Source of the DNA: Limibacillus sp. | GTDB lineage: Bacteria; Pseudomonadota; Alphaproteobacteria; Kiloniellales; CECT-8803 | Direction of reading: 5' to 3' | NCBI GenBank assembly: GCA_037379885.1 | Contig: JARRJC010000004.1 | Span: forward strand, 40,034 to 104,033 | DNA: 64,000 bases | Part shown: piece after piece, positions 7,542 to 17,850 of the stretch | Layout: each line of letters opens with the position of its first letter | Position numbering within the stretch: the first letter of the stretch is position 1 | Notes under the pieces: generated by a model | The model's input: only the letters and a program-made list of their open reading frames with translations | Told to the model about the DNA's origin: nothing | The model's database searches: none | Translations under genes and position numbers: made by a program

Positions 7542-8492
7542 CTAAAGCCGCCCAGACTTCCTGGAGGCGCGGCGCGCCGCCAGATCGTCGGGATCCTGGT
7601 GGATCAGGATTTCGGCATGGGGGAAGGCTTGTTCCAGTTCCGCCTCGACGGCGTCGGAGATTTCGTGCGCGCGCCAGAGGCTTAGGTTGCCGTCCATCTC
7701 CAGGTGCATCTGGATGAACTTCTGCGGACCAGCGGCGCGGGTCTTCAGGTCGTGGAGGCCGCGAACCTCGGGATGCCCCTTCACGATGTCGGCGATCTGC
7801 TGTCGCTCCTCGGGCTCCAGCTCGCGGTCCATGAGCATGTCGAGCGCGCCGCGCGCGATCATCCAGGCGTTCCAGAAGATGTAGGCGGCGATACCAAGGC
7901 CGAACACGGGGTCCGCCCAGAGCATCCCCAACTGGGTGGAGAGCAGGAGAGCGACGATCACCGCGGCGTTGACGAGCAGGTCGCCGACGTAGTGCAGGGA
8001 GTCGGCCGAGATCGCCAGCGACTTGGTTTCCTTGATGACGTAGCGCTGATAGCGCACCAACAGCAAGGTCATGACAATGGAGAAAACCATCACGCCGATG
8101 CCGATCTCGCTGGCTTCCACCGGGCGCGGCTCATAGAGCCGCTTGCCCGCCTCGATCAGGAGGAAAACCGCCGATCCGGCGATGAAGGCCGCCTGTGCCA
8201 GGGCCGCCAGCGGCTCGGCCTTGCCGTGGCCGAAGCGGTGCTCGCGGTCCGGCGGGGTCAGTGCATGGCCCACCGCGAAGAGATTGACGAGCGACGCCAG
8301 GGCGTCGAGCACGGAGTCCATCAGCGTCGACAGAACGGCCACCGACCCTGAGAAGCCCCAGGCCGCGGCCTTCGCCATGATCAGGATCAAGGCGACCGTG
8401 ACCGAGGCATAGGTTGCGCGCCGCATCAAGCGGCCCTGGGCCTCCCGGTCCAAGCGGGCCCCTCGCGGTGCTTCCAGGGACTCTTCGGTCAT
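7542..8492 (-). CDS. Cation diffusion facilitator, FieF-like metal efflux pump
   Basis: 316-residue inner-membrane protein with about six transmembrane helices and a C-terminal cytoplasmic domain. The transport site is visible as DSVLD in TM2 and HYVGD in TM5, the DD-HD arrangement of FieF/YiiP transporters that move Zn2+ or Fe2+ out of the cytoplasm in exchange for protons. The His-rich loop EHRFGHGKAEP follows TM2. The C-terminal domain (LEPEERQQIADIVKGH to ILIHQDPDD) matches the dimerisation/metal-sensing fold. Metal specificity is not certain. A short intergenic gap separates it from the divergent-context usp region. Confidence 0.92.
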   Translation of the reverse strand: MTEESLEAPRGARLDREAQGRLMRRATYASVTVALILIMAKAAAWGFSGSVAVLSTLMDSVLDALASLVNLFAVGHALTPPDREHRFGHGKAEPLAALAQAAFIAGSAVFLLIEAGKRLYEPRPVEASEIGIGVMVFSIVMTLLLVRYQRYVIKETKSLAISADSLHYVGDLLVNAAVIVALLLSTQLGMLWADPVFGLGIAAYIFWNAWMIARGALDMLMDRELEPEERQQIADIVKGHPEVRGLHDLKTRAAGPQKFIQMHLEMDGNLSLWRAHEISDAVEAELEQAFPHAEILIHQDPDDLAARRASRKSGRL

Positions 8493-8541
8493 CCGGGCTC
8501 ACTCATGGTCTGACAGGCTCTCCCTCAAGGCAGACTTTCCC

Positions 8542-9129
8542 TCACGGATAGAGGCGCTCGGTGGTCCAGCCGCCGGAGTCGCTACGGTGATAAACCAGGC
8601 GATCGTGCAGCCGGAACGCGCCATCCTGCCAGAACTCTATCATGCGCGGGGCGAGTCTGAATCCCGACCAGTAGGGCGGACGCGGCACCGCGCCCACGCC
8701 GAACTTGGCGGCGTATTGGGCGACCCGCTTCTCCAGCTCGAAACGCCCCTCCAGGGGGCGGGACTGCTGGCTCGCCCAGGCGCCGATCTGACTTGAGCGA
8801 TGGCGGGTCGCGAAGTAGGCGTCCGCCTCCTCCTCGCTCACGGGGTTCACCTCACCTTCGAGGCGCACCTGACGGCGCAGGGATTTCCAGTGGAACAGCA
8901 ACGCAGCCTTCGGATGGGCCAGGAGCTGGCGGCCCTTTCGGCTTTCGTAGTTGGTGTAGAAGACGAACCCCGCCTCGTCATAGTCCTTCATCAAGACCAT
9001 GCGTTGGGAAGGCATGCCGTCTTCGCCGACCGTGGCGAGGGCCACGGCGTTGGGGTCGTTCGCTTCTTTTTCCTTTGCCTCGGCAAACCACTCGCCGAAG
9101 AAAACCAAGGGATCTTTTGAGGGGTCCAT
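8542..9129 (-). CDS. pdxH: Pyridoxamine/pyridoxine 5'-phosphate oxidase
   Basis: FMN-dependent enzyme forming pyridoxal 5'-phosphate, the last step of de novo and salvage B6 synthesis. 195 residues. The FMN-binding segment ([20 protein letters not shown]), the [15 protein letters not shown] loop and the C-terminal FRLHDRLVY and RLYP are all as in PdxH. The ATG at 9129 sits just behind GGAG; an in-frame TTG four codons upstream lacks a ribosome site and was not chosen. It is flanked upstream by a palindromic sequence (9148-9185). Confidence 0.95.
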   Translation of the reverse strand: MDPSKDPLVFFGEWFAEAKEKEANDPNAVALATVGEDGMPSQRMVLMKDYDEAGFVFYTNYESRKGRQLLAHPKAALLFHWKSLRRQVRLEGEVNPVSEEEADAYFATRHRSSQIGAWASQQSRPLEGRFELEKRVAQYAAKFGVGAVPRPPYWSGFRLAPRMIEFWQDGAFRLHDRLVYHRSDSGGWTTERLYP

Positions 9130-9147
9130 GCTCTCCGCCAAAAATTT

Positions 9148-9185
9148 CTTAGGTGGATAAAAAAATTAGTCTAAACCTAAGGTTT
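9148..9185. promoter_or_regulatory. Palindromic CCTAAG-containing elements upstream of pdxH
   Basis: CTTAGGT (9148-9154) is the inverse of ACCTAAG (9175-9181), with a 20-nt AT-rich spacer. The second copy sits inside a near-perfect palindrome AAACC-TAA-GGTTT (9173-9185). The arrangement looks like a two-site operator in the pdxH leader or in the region diverging to the lipoprotein gene. The regulator is unknown. Confidence 0.35.
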
Positions 9186-9332
9186 GCCTGCATATATTGA
9201 CTTCGACGCCGCTCTGCCAAGCGCCTCCGGCCATTTTTTGTCACTCCCGAGGGGGATGCATAGCAAGGCGCTGTTCGTATATGTAGGGGTAAATCAGCCT
9301 TTCGACACGCAGTTCAGGAAAGGAGCAGCGTG

Positions 9333-9800
9333 ATGATGAAGAAAACCGTGGGCGCCTTGGCTCTCACTTCTTTGGTTCTCGCCGGTTGCAACCATGTCGG
9401 CGCCAAGCAGACCGTGGGCACGCTCGCCGGTGCTGCGGGCGGCGCTGTGATCGGCTCTCAGATCGGCGGCGGCTCGGGCCGCCTCGTGGCGGTTGCGGTC
9501 GGTACGCTGCTCGGCGGCATGCTCGGTTCCGAGATCGGCCGCCAGTTGGACGAGCGCGACCGTCTGCTCCATCAGGAGGCCTACGAGGATGCGCGCACCG
9601 CGCCCGTGGGCGAAACGATCAGTTGGAACAACCCCAACACCGGCCACAGCGGCTCCGTCACGCCGGTCCGCGATGGCACCAGCAGCAGCGGCGCCTACTG
9701 CCGTGAGTTCCAGCAGACGATCTATGTCGGCGGCAAGGCTGAAGAGGGCTACGGCACGGCGTGCCAGCAGCCTGACGGCAGCTGGAAGATCGTCAACTAA
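9333..9800 (+). CDS. Glycine-zipper outer-membrane lipoprotein (17-kDa antigen-like)
   Basis: 155 residues. The N-terminus MMKKTVGALALTSLVLAGC is a lipoprotein signal with the lipobox LAGC, so the mature protein is lipid-anchored. Residues ~28-70 form a glycine-zipper two-helix stretch (GTLAGAAGGAVIGSQIGGG and LLGGMLGSEIGRQLDE). A C-terminal domain with Cys pair (YCREFQQT and TACQQPDGSW) follows, typical of the rickettsial 17-kDa surface antigen family. It may support envelope integrity. The ATG at 9333 is chosen with AGGAG upstream; the next ATG at 9336 is nearly equivalent. A terminator follows at 9838. Confidence 0.88.
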   Translation: MMKKTVGALALTSLVLAGCNHVGAKQTVGTLAGAAGGAVIGSQIGGGSGRLVAVAVGTLLGGMLGSEIGRQLDERDRLLHQEAYEDARTAPVGETISWNNPNTGHSGSVTPVRDGTSSSGAYCREFQQTIYVGGKAEEGYGTACQQPDGSWKIVN

Positions 9801-9828
9801 GCAACGACGCTCTTCACCCGACCAAGGG

Positions 9829-11097
9829 CTATTCGGCAACCCGCTGAGCCGCATCCGGCTCGGCGGGTTGTTTCTTGTGGGCCTCCAGCACGTCAATGAG
9901 CGGCCGGGATTCCAGTGCCTCCGTCTCGGAGCGCAGTTGGCCGATCACACCGCGCGCAGGTTCCTGCCAGCCCTGTGAGGTGCCGAGGTCCAGCCCCAGA
10001 ACCTTGAGCAGGTCGCCCAGCGTCACCGCCCGCAGGTCCCGCCCCAGGCCGAAGCGGCCCCGCGAACTGCGCAGGATGTAGCCCTTCTTCTCCAGGGGCA
10101 CCATCACCTCGTCGATCTCCGGCAGGGTGGCGGGCAGTCCGTAGCGGAGCGTCCGGCCCCTTAGCGCATCGCCCTTTTCCGAGGCCTCGAGAAGCCGGTC
10201 GAGCAGGATGAGCGCGATCGGCAGGCGGTCGATCGGCGCCCCCACCCGCGCCTGCCGGCGGCGATAGGCCTGCCACTCGGGCAGGGCCGCGGCCACTTCG
10301 GCGCCGAGCAGGATCACCATCCAGACGATGTACATCCAGAGCAGGAAGATGGGGACGCTGGCGAGCGCGCCGTAGATCGCCTGATAGGAGGGAACCCCGG
10401 CGACATAGATCGCAAAGAGGTTCTTCAGAATTTCGAAAAGGCCGGCGGCCACGAAGGCGCCGACAAACCCGTCACGCCAGCGGATCGCCCGGTTCGGCAT
10501 GATGACGTAGAGGAAGCTGAAGGCCGCGGTGTTCAACAACAGCCCGACAAGACGGCCCAGTTCGGCCGCTCCCGTGCCCAGCAAGCCGGAGCCCGCCTCC
10601 TCCACCACCGCGTAGACATAGCCGGTGACGGAGAGAGACAGGCCGAGCAGGATCGGCCCGATGGTCAGAAGCGCCCAATAGGTCAGAATCCGCGTCACCA
10701 GCGGCCGCTTGGCGGTCACTTTCCAAATCTTGTCCAGCGCGGCGTGGATGCGCATCAACAGCATGATCGCGGTCACGCCCAGGAACACCACGCCAGGTCC
10801 GGTCATGGAACGGGCGTTTTCGATGAAGCCCGTCATCCACTGCCGCACTTCGTCTTTCTGCGTCGGCAGGAGCGACTCCAGGATCATGGCCTGCAGATCG
10901 CCGCGCACGTTCTCGAAAGCCGGGAAGGCCGCGAAGATGGCGAGTGCGATCACCACCAGCGGGACCAGCGCCAGCAAGGTCGTATAGCTCAGCCCTGCCG
11001 CCAGTCCGGTGCCGTCATCGTCGCCAAAGCGCTTAAAGACGAACTTGAGGAAAAGACCGAAACTCTTTGCCCTCACTCGCAGTTCTAAATTGTTCAA
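9829..11097 (-). CDS. YihY/BrkB-family inner-membrane protein
   Basis: 422 residues with about six membrane helices in residues 20-280 (for example ALVPLVVIALAIFAAFP and IFLLWMYIVWMVILLGAE). The signature region DDGTGLAAGLSYTTLLALVP matches the BrkB/YihY family, formerly misnamed RNase BN. Residues ~300-420 are a soluble extension that includes a winged-helix-like segment (EVMVPLEKKGYILRSSRG). The biochemical role of the family is not settled. The earliest start is a TTG at 11097 with a poor ribosome site; a GTG six codons later (11076) is an alternative. Confidence 0.85.
   Translation of the reverse strand: MNNLELRVRAKSFGLFLKFVFKRFGDDDGTGLAAGLSYTTLLALVPLVVIALAIFAAFPAFENVRGDLQAMILESLLPTQKDEVRQWMTGFIENARSMTGPGVVFLGVTAIMLLMRIHAALDKIWKVTAKRPLVTRILTYWALLTIGPILLGLSLSVTGYVYAVVEEAGSGLLGTGAAELGRLVGLLLNTAAFSFLYVIMPNRAIRWRDGFVGAFVAAGLFEILKNLFAIYVAGVPSYQAIYGALASVPIFLLWMYIVWMVILLGAEVAAALPEWQAYRRRQARVGAPIDRLPIALILLDRLLEASEKGDALRGRTLRYGLPATLPEIDEVMVPLEKKGYILRSSRGRFGLGRDLRAVTLGDLLKVLGLDLGTSQGWQEPARGVIGQLRSETEALESRPLIDVLEAHKKQPAEPDAAQRVAE
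9838..9876 (+). terminator. Terminator after the glycine-zipper lipoprotein gene
   Basis: AACCCGCTGAGCC (9838-9850) and GGCTCGGCGGGTT (9857-9869) form a 13-bp stem with one G-T wobble and a 6-nt loop, followed by GTTTCTT. It lies within the last codons of the convergent brkB-type gene, so one sequence serves as coding end and terminator. Confidence 0.75.
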
Positions 11098-11140
11098 TAG
11101 GCAAACCCTTCCGCGATGCGCTATTCTCGGACTCTAGAGC

Positions 11141-11170
11141 AAAAGCGCCTGGGGCCAAAGCCCGAGGCGC
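11141..11170 (-). terminator. Hairpin with T4 in the brkB-type gene leader
   Basis: GCGCCT-G-GGGC (from 11145) pairs with GCCC-G-AGGCGC (to 11170) around a CAAA loop. On the minus strand it is followed by TTTT. It lies 44 bp upstream of the TTG at 11097. It could attenuate brkB-type transcription or block antisense transcripts from the fabI side. Confidence 0.4.
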
Positions 11171-11191
11171 GATTCAGGGTCCAGCCTGCAT

Positions 11192-11219
11192 TTGACCGCC
11201 AAAGGCTTTGGTGTAGGAT
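11192..11219 (+). promoter_or_regulatory. Candidate sigma-70 promoter for fabI
   Basis: TTGACC (11192-11197) and TAGGAT (11214-11219) with a 16-bp spacer, about 75 bp before the fabI ATG. The -35 box is close to consensus and the -10 box is moderate. Prediction by eye only. Confidence 0.45.
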
Positions 11220-11294
11220 GCGCGGCCTGATCGCGACCCTTTTCGGGGGAACGAGGGCCCAAGAGAGCACCACTACCCAAGAGGCGGCCAGAAG

Positions 11295-12134
11295 ATGTCG
11301 GAAAACAAGTCCTTGATGGCGGGCAAACGCGGCTTGATCATGGGGGTCGCCAACGACCGCTCGATCGCCTGGGGCATCGCCAAGGCGGTAAGCGAACAGG
11401 GGGCGGAACTCGCCTTCACCTATCAGGGAGAAGCGCTTCAGCGCCGTGTGAAGCCGCTGGCCGAGCAGGTCGGCAGCAAGATCGTGCTGCCCTGCGACGT
11501 GACCGACGACGCCTCGATCGATGCGGTCTTCGACACGCTGAAGGACGAGTGGGGCTCGCTGGATTTTGTCGTCCACGCCATCGCCTACGCCGACAAGGAC
11601 GAGTTGAAGGGCAAGTACGTCAATACCTCGCGCGAGAACTTCGTGCGCAGCCTCGATATCTCCTGCTACTCCTTCACGGCCATCGCCCGGCGCGCCAACG
11701 CCATCATGAACGAAGGCGGCTCGCTGGTGACGCTTTCCTACTACGGCGCGGAACGGGTCATGCCGCACTACAACGTCATGGGCGTCGCCAAGGCCGCGCT
11801 CGAGGCGAGCGTGCGCTACCTCGCGGCCGATCTGGGCGAGCGCAACATCCGGGTCAACGCGATCTCCGCAGGGCCGATCAAGACCTTGGCGGCCTCGGGT
11901 ATCGGCGACTTCCGCTATATCCTCAAATGGAACGAACTCAACTCGCCGCTGCGCAAGAACGTAAGCATCGAAGAGGTCGGCGGTGCCGGTCTCTACCTGC
12001 TGAGCGATCTCTCCAGCGGCGTCACCGGAGAGGTGCATCACGTCGATTCCGGTTACAATGTGATCGGGATGATGGCGGTCGATGCCGCCAGCGAGGTCCG
12101 CGAGCTGCTCGCCGGCCTCGACCCCAAAGCTTGA
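11295..12134 (+). CDS. fabI: Enoyl-ACP reductase (NADH)
   Basis: Final reduction in each fatty-acid elongation cycle, converting trans-2-enoyl-ACP to acyl-ACP. 279 residues. The N-terminal GVANDRSIAWGIA nucleotide-binding motif and the FabI catalytic pair Tyr159-x6-Lys166 (HYNVMGVAK) are present, plus SGIGDFRYILKW of the substrate loop. This is the enzyme targeted by triclosan-type inhibitors in other bacteria. It is followed 51 bp later by aroC on the same strand, probably in one operon. It complements the fab cluster at 1-2752. Confidence 0.97.
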   Translation: MSENKSLMAGKRGLIMGVANDRSIAWGIAKAVSEQGAELAFTYQGEALQRRVKPLAEQVGSKIVLPCDVTDDASIDAVFDTLKDEWGSLDFVVHAIAYADKDELKGKYVNTSRENFVRSLDISCYSFTAIARRANAIMNEGGSLVTLSYYGAERVMPHYNVMGVAKAALEASVRYLAADLGERNIRVNAISAGPIKTLAASGIGDFRYILKWNELNSPLRKNVSIEEVGGAGLYLLSDLSSGVTGEVHHVDSGYNVIGMMAVDAASEVRELLAGLDPKA

Positions 12135-12185
12135 AGCAAGGCCTGATCGCCCAACGGGCGGCAGGGGCGTCCGAGGAGAGGGTGC

Positions 12186-13277
12186 ATGGCTGGCAATTCC
12201 TTCGGTGAGGCTTTTCGCTTCACGACCTGGGGCGAGAGCCACGGGCCGGAGATCGGCTGTGTCGTCGACGGGGTCCCGCCGCTCATTCCCCTGAGCGCGG
12301 AGGAGCTGCAGGTCTGGCTCGACCGGCGCAAGCCCGGCCAGTCCCGCTACACCACCCAGCGGAAGGAACCCGACAGGGTTCAGATCGTCTCCGGCGTCTT
12401 CGAGGGGCAGACCACCGGCACGCCCATCGCGCTGGTCATCGAGAACAAGGACCAGCGGTCCAAGGACTACGGCGACATCGCCGACAAGTTCAGGCCGGGC
12501 CACGCCGACTACACCTACTGGCAAAAGTACGGCATCCGCGACCCGCGCGGCGGCGGCCGCTCCTCGGCTCGCGAGACCGCCATGCGCGTGGCGGCCGGCG
12601 GCGTCGCGCGCAAGGTCCTCTCCCATATCCTGGGCGACAAGCTCACGATCCGCGGCTGTCTGGTCCAGATGGGCCCGCACGCTATCGAGCGGGATAGCTT
12701 CGACTGGGCGGAAGTCGACAAGAACCCCTTCTTTTCTCCCGACGCCAAGGCGGCGGAGAGCTGGGCCACCTATCTGGACGCCGTGCGCAAGAAGGGCTCT
12801 TCCTGCGGCGCCGTGATCGAGGTGGTCGCCTCCGGCGTTCCTGCCGGTCTGGGCGAGCCCGTTTACGACAAGCTGGATGCCGACCTGGCGAAGGCCATGA
12901 TGTCGATCAACGCCGTCAAGGCGGTGGAGATCGGCGCCGGCTTCGAGTCGGCCGTCCTCTCCGGCGAGGAGAACGCCGACGAAATGCGGATCGGAGAGGA
13001 CGGCGCGGCGCGGTTTCTCTCCAACAAGGCCGGCGGCGTGCTGGGCGGGCTTTCCACCGGCCAGGACCTGGTGGTGCGCTTTGCCGTCAAGCCGACCAGT
13101 TCCATCCTCACGCCGCGCCGGACCATCGACAAGCAGGGCAACGAGACCGAAATCGTCACCAAGGGCCGCCACGACCCGTGCGTGGGCATCCGCGCGGTGC
13201 CGGTTGGCGAGGCCATGATGGCGCTGGTCCTGGCGGATCACCTGTTGCGCCACCGCGGCCAGCTCGGCCGGATCTAG
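12186..13277 (+). CDS. aroC: Chorismate synthase
   Basis: Converts 5-enolpyruvylshikimate 3-phosphate to chorismate, the last common step to aromatic amino acids, using reduced FMN. 363 residues. The motifs [18 protein letters not shown] at the N-terminus, [18 protein letters not shown] in the middle and FAVKPTSSI plus [13 protein letters not shown] near the end are diagnostic. The ATG at 12186 directly follows a GAGGAGAG ribosome site. A GNAT acetyltransferase gene follows after 4 bp. Confidence 0.98.
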   Translation: MAGNSFGEAFRFTTWGESHGPEIGCVVDGVPPLIPLSAEELQVWLDRRKPGQSRYTTQRKEPDRVQIVSGVFEGQTTGTPIALVIENKDQRSKDYGDIADKFRPGHADYTYWQKYGIRDPRGGGRSSARETAMRVAAGGVARKVLSHILGDKLTIRGCLVQMGPHAIERDSFDWAEVDKNPFFSPDAKAAESWATYLDAVRKKGSSCGAVIEVVASGVPAGLGEPVYDKLDADLAKAMMSINAVKAVEIGAGFESAVLSGEENADEMRIGEDGAARFLSNKAGGVLGGLSTGQDLVVRFAVKPTSSILTPRRTIDKQGNETEIVTKGRHDPCVGIRAVPVGEAMMALVLADHLLRHRGQLGRI

Positions 13278-13281
13278 GGCC

Positions 13282-13821
13282 ATGACCGGCGGGGCGAAAA
13301 GCACAGCCGCCGTCGTCCGACCGATCGGACCGGAGGACTACGAGCGCCTCGCCGAACTGCTCCTGGAGTGTCTGCAGGACCGCCCCGATCCCCCGGAGGT
13401 CTTCCTGCCCGACGTCCTGGGCGCGCTGAAGGACTATGGCAGCGCCGCAAGCCCTTCGTTCGAGGGACTCTTCGCGGAAGTCGGCGGACCCCATGGGCGC
13501 CGCAAGGGGGTCGAGCGCCACCCGGTCGGCTTTGCGCTCTACAGCCCTGTTTTCTGGCCTGCCGACCTGGCGCCCGGACTCTTCGTCAAGGAGCTCTACG
13601 TGCAGCCCGCCTACCGCAGCCAGAAACTGGGTCAGGCCCTGATGGCGGCCCTCGCGCGCATCGCCGCGCAGCGCCGCTGGAAGCGCCTCTTCCTGGGGGT
13701 GGAGACCAGCAATGAACAGGCGGTCACCTTCTATGAGCGCCTGCCGGGGGTAAAACGCGTGGCGGGAGAGCTCTTCGCGGTCCAGGGAGACGATCTGCTG
13801 GACCTCGCCGACATGCTCTAA
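13282..13821 (+). CDS. GNAT-family N-acetyltransferase
   Basis: 179 residues. The acetyl-CoA-binding motif A is visible in KELYVQPAYRSQKLGQALM and a second segment WKRLFLGVETSNEQAVTFYE matches motif B of GNAT enzymes. Substrate unknown. It starts 4 bp after aroC and probably rides on the fabI-aroC transcript. Its last 4 bp overlap the end of the convergent RNA methyltransferase gene. Confidence 0.83.
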   Translation: MTGGAKSTAAVVRPIGPEDYERLAELLLECLQDRPDPPEVFLPDVLGALKDYGSAASPSFEGLFAEVGGPHGRRKGVERHPVGFALYSPVFWPADLAPGLFVKELYVQPAYRSQKLGQALMAALARIAAQRRWKRLFLGVETSNEQAVTFYERLPGVKRVAGELFAVQGDDLLDLADML

Positions 13822-15110
13822 CGGGCGAAGAGCGCCGCCAGTTCCAGATGGCCGGTCCAGAGGAACTGATCGATGGCCCGGACCTCCTCCAACCGGAAGC
13901 CCGCATCCACCAGCGTCCTGGCGTCCCGCGCGAAGCTGTTCGGGCTGCAAGACAGCATTACGACCCGCTTGAGGCTGCTTTCGGCGATCATGTCGCTTTG
14001 CTCCTTCGCGCCCGCGCGCGGCGGATCCAGAACGACGGCGTCGAAGTCCGCCAGCTCTTCGGGGCGCAGCGGCTGGCGCGCCAAGTCCCGCTGCTCCGCC
14101 GTGACCCGGCCCGCAAGACCCGCGCGGTTCGCGGCGGCCTGCAGGGCGGCAACGGCAGCGGCGTCGCCTTCCACCGCCAAGACGCTGCCCTTCGCTGCGA
14201 GCGGAAAGGTGAAGCTGCCGAATCCGCTGTAGAGATCGGCGTAGCGGCCGCCCTCTTGCGGCAGAAAATCCAGGACGGCGCGGGTCAGGGCCGCCTCTCC
14301 CTCCGCCGTTGCCTGCAGAAAGCCGCCCGGCGGCGGCTCGACGGCCACCCCGCCCAAGGTGACCAGCGGGTGGCGGCGCTGCGCCACCAACTCCACCTCT
14401 TCATCGCCGCTGCGCCAGGAGAGGCGCGCCAGGTCTTGACGAAGGGCGAAGTCCGCAAGGGCCTCGCGCGCCGCGAGACCCGGCTCGCTCTCGGTGGCGA
14501 TCAGAAGGTCGATGCCATTCTCCGCATCCAGCAGGTGCAAGTCGGCCGACCCCTTGGGCGGCAGGACGGCCCGCATCAGCGCGCGCAGCGGCTCCACCAT
14601 GCCGAAGAGCGCCGGACGGAGAACATGGCACTCCTCAAGATCGACGACGCGGTGGCTGAGCTGCTCATGAAAGCCGACGAGAACACGGCCGCCCAGGTTC
14701 AGCGCCGCCAGAACGGCGCGGCGGCGACTGCGCGGCGGCGCGGATTGGAGCGGCGCGATGCGGGAAGGCTCCAAGCCCTTCCGGCGCAAAGCCTCCAGCA
14801 ACAATCCCTGCTTCCAGGTTCGATAGGCTTCGGGCTCCAGCATTTGGAGAGCGCAGCCCCCGCAAGGGCCGAAGTGGCGGCAGACCGGCTCCACGCGCTC
14901 TGGCGCGGTTTCCAGCAACTCCACCACCTCGCCGCGGAAGCCGCCTGCTTTGGGGCTCACCATCCGCGCAAGCACGCGCTCGCCGGGCAGGACGCCGGGA
15001 AGGAACACCGGTCTGCCCTCGTGGCTGGCGAGGCCGTCGCCCCGGCCGCCCAGGCCTTCAACGACCAGTTCCGCCTGCTTGCCGCCGCCGGGTCGCGCGC
15101 GCCGCCTCAT
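13818..15110 (-). CDS. 23S/tRNA (uracil-C5)-methyltransferase family protein (RlmD/TrmA-like)
   Basis: 430 residues. An N-terminal TRAM-like beta domain (VVEGLGGRGDGLASHEG) is followed by a 4Fe-4S cysteine cluster (CRHFGPCGGC) and a Rossmann SAM-binding domain (ADLYSGFGSFTFPLA). The catalytic Cys motif near the end is VMLSCSPNSFARD. The fold methylates uracil C5 in RNA; whether the target is m5U747, m5U1939 or m5U54 cannot be told. The start at 15110 is an ATG in an Arg-rich stretch. Confidence 0.88.
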   Translation of the reverse strand: MRRRARPGGGKQAELVVEGLGGRGDGLASHEGRPVFLPGVLPGERVLARMVSPKAGGFRGEVVELLETAPERVEPVCRHFGPCGGCALQMLEPEAYRTWKQGLLLEALRRKGLEPSRIAPLQSAPPRSRRRAVLAALNLGGRVLVGFHEQLSHRVVDLEECHVLRPALFGMVEPLRALMRAVLPPKGSADLHLLDAENGIDLLIATESEPGLAAREALADFALRQDLARLSWRSGDEEVELVAQRRHPLVTLGGVAVEPPPGGFLQATAEGEAALTRAVLDFLPQEGGRYADLYSGFGSFTFPLAAKGSVLAVEGDAAAVAALQAAANRAGLAGRVTAEQRDLARQPLRPEELADFDAVVLDPPRAGAKEQSDMIAESSLKRVVMLSCSPNSFARDARTLVDAGFRLEEVRAIDQFLWTGHLELAALFAR

Positions 15111-15267
15111 GGCCCTATCCTCATAGTGGGAATCTCTTGGTGGTCACAGATATCTGTTAACACTCACGCGGTAAGACTTTTGCTCTTTCTCCTCAGAGCG
15201 TGCATTCTATTGCCAAAGCAACAAGGGAGCCTGAACAGGGGCGCCCACGACGTAAGGCGGAGCTACA

Positions 15268-17072
15268 ATGCGTGTCATCCTATTCTTGCTCAAGTGCATC
15301 GTGGGAATTCTCGCCACGGTCGGATTCCTGATCGTCGGCGGGATCGCCTTGCTGGTGCTCTATGCTTCCGATGCCGATCAAGTACGCAAGCTGGCGCTTC
15401 AGGAAGAGGAAAGCGCCGGACCGCGTCTGATCACCCTGGATATCGCGGACGGCCTCGTGGAACGGGACGACGGCCAGAGGATCTTGCGCGCCCTGCAACT
15501 CGACGGCCGCGCGATCACGCTTTCGGACGCCGTTGAGGCCCTTGAGCGCGCCTCCGCCGACCCGGAAGTGGAGGGTCTCGTCGCGCACCTCGGCCGCGGA
15601 GGCATGGGCCTCGCCCAGGTACAGGATCTGCGCAAGGCCATCACGAATTTCCGGTCTTCCGGCAAGCCCGCCTTCGCCTTTGCCGAGAGCTTCGGCGAGG
15701 CGGGGGACGGCATGCTCCACTACTACCTCGCCAGCGCCTTCGAGGAGGTCTGGATGCAGCCATCCGCCTCCTTCGACGTTACCGGGTTCCATCTGGCCTC
15801 GCCCTATTTGCGCGACTTCTTCGACGAATTCGGCATCCAGCCGCGCTTCGACCAGCGCAAGGAGTATAAAGGGCTCGCCAGCACCTTCATCGAAAGCGAG
15901 CAGCCTGAGCCGGTGCGGCGCAACCTTCAGCAGCTGGTCGATTCCATGCTGGAGGGAGCGGTGGAGGACATCGCCGCGGCGCGCAGCCTGCCACCGGCCG
16001 AGGTGCGCGCGGCCATCGACCGCGGGCCTCTGTCAGCGGAGGAGACGCGCCAGGCGCGGCTGGTCGACGGGCTGACCTATTGGGATGTCTTCATCGACGC
16101 CGTCGAGGCGCGGATCAGCGCGGACTACCAGAGCATCCCACTGCAGCGCTACGCCGAGGATACAAAGCCGGAAGTCTCCGAAAGCGCCCAGAAGATCGCC
16201 TACATCACCGCGATTGGCGGCATCGTCCTGGGGCCGGGCAGCGATTCCCCTCTCGGTGGGACCGGCGGACAGATCTCCTCCGACCAATTGTCCGATGCCA
16301 TCTCCAGCGCCATCGAAGAACCCAGCATCCGCGCCATCGTGCTCCGCATCGACAGCCCGGGCGGGTCCTACGTGGCCTCCGACACCATCTGGCGGCAGGT
16401 CAAGCGCGCGGGCGAGCAAGGCAAGCCGCTGATCGTCTCCATGGGCAACGTGGCCGCTTCGGGCGGGTACTTCATCGCAGCGCCCGCCATGCGCATCGTG
16501 GCCCAACCCGGCACGATCACCGGCTCAATCGGCGTCGCGGGCGGCAAGTTCGTGATCGACGAGCTGCTGGGCGACCTGGGCGTTTCCATCGGTGACGTCA
16601 GCGCCGGGCGCAACGCGGACTTCTACGCGGCCACCAGCGACTTCACGCCCGAGCAGCTCGAGAACCTCTCGGCGACGCTCGACCGCATCTACGAGGACTT
16701 CACCGCCAAGGTGGCCGAGGGGCGCGGCCTCACCGCCGAGCAGGTCGAGGCGGCGGCCGGCGGTCGGGTCTGGACCGGCGCGGATGCGCTGCGCCAGGGC
16801 CTCGTCGACACCTTGGGCGGCCTCGATACCGCGATCGACATCGCGCGCAGCGAATCGGACATCCCACCGGGCGCCGATTTCGCCGTCGTGCCTTGGCCGG
16901 AAGAAAAGGACCCCTGGGCGCAGCTCTTCGAGGATTTCTCCGGCGCTCCCTTCGCCAGTCTGGCGAGGATCGAGGCGGCCCTCGGTGTCTGGCTGTTGCT
17001 GGCGGAAGACCTTCAGCGCGACCCGCGCAGCACGCTGCTGCTCGACCGGCGCTTCGAGGAGAGGGGACAGCC

Positions 17073-17076
<4 letters not shown>
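15268..17076 (+). CDS. sppA: Signal peptide peptidase SppA (67K type)
   Basis: Membrane-bound serine protease degrading cleaved signal peptides. 602 residues with one N-terminal membrane helix (residues 7-32) and two S49 halves. The catalytic Lys is Lys201 in RKEYKGL, and the nucleophile Ser398 sits in NVAASGGYFIAAP. Length and spacing match E. coli SppA (Lys209, Ser409). The ATG at 15268 has GGCGGAG upstream. The last 4 bp overlap the convergent tlyA gene. Confidence 0.96.
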
Positions 17077-17825
<749 letters not shown>

Positions 17826-17850
17826 GGTCCTTCCTTTCAGCCTTCCGGGT

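Noticed and set aside
9829..11097. Naming the BrkB-type gene RNase BN
   Set aside because: That assignment for the family is known to be wrong; the protein is an integral membrane protein without nuclease motifs.
11121..13304. A 727-codon minus-strand open frame opposite fabI and aroC
   Set aside because: Both plus-strand genes are unmistakable, and the reverse frame has no recognisable motif or ribosome site.
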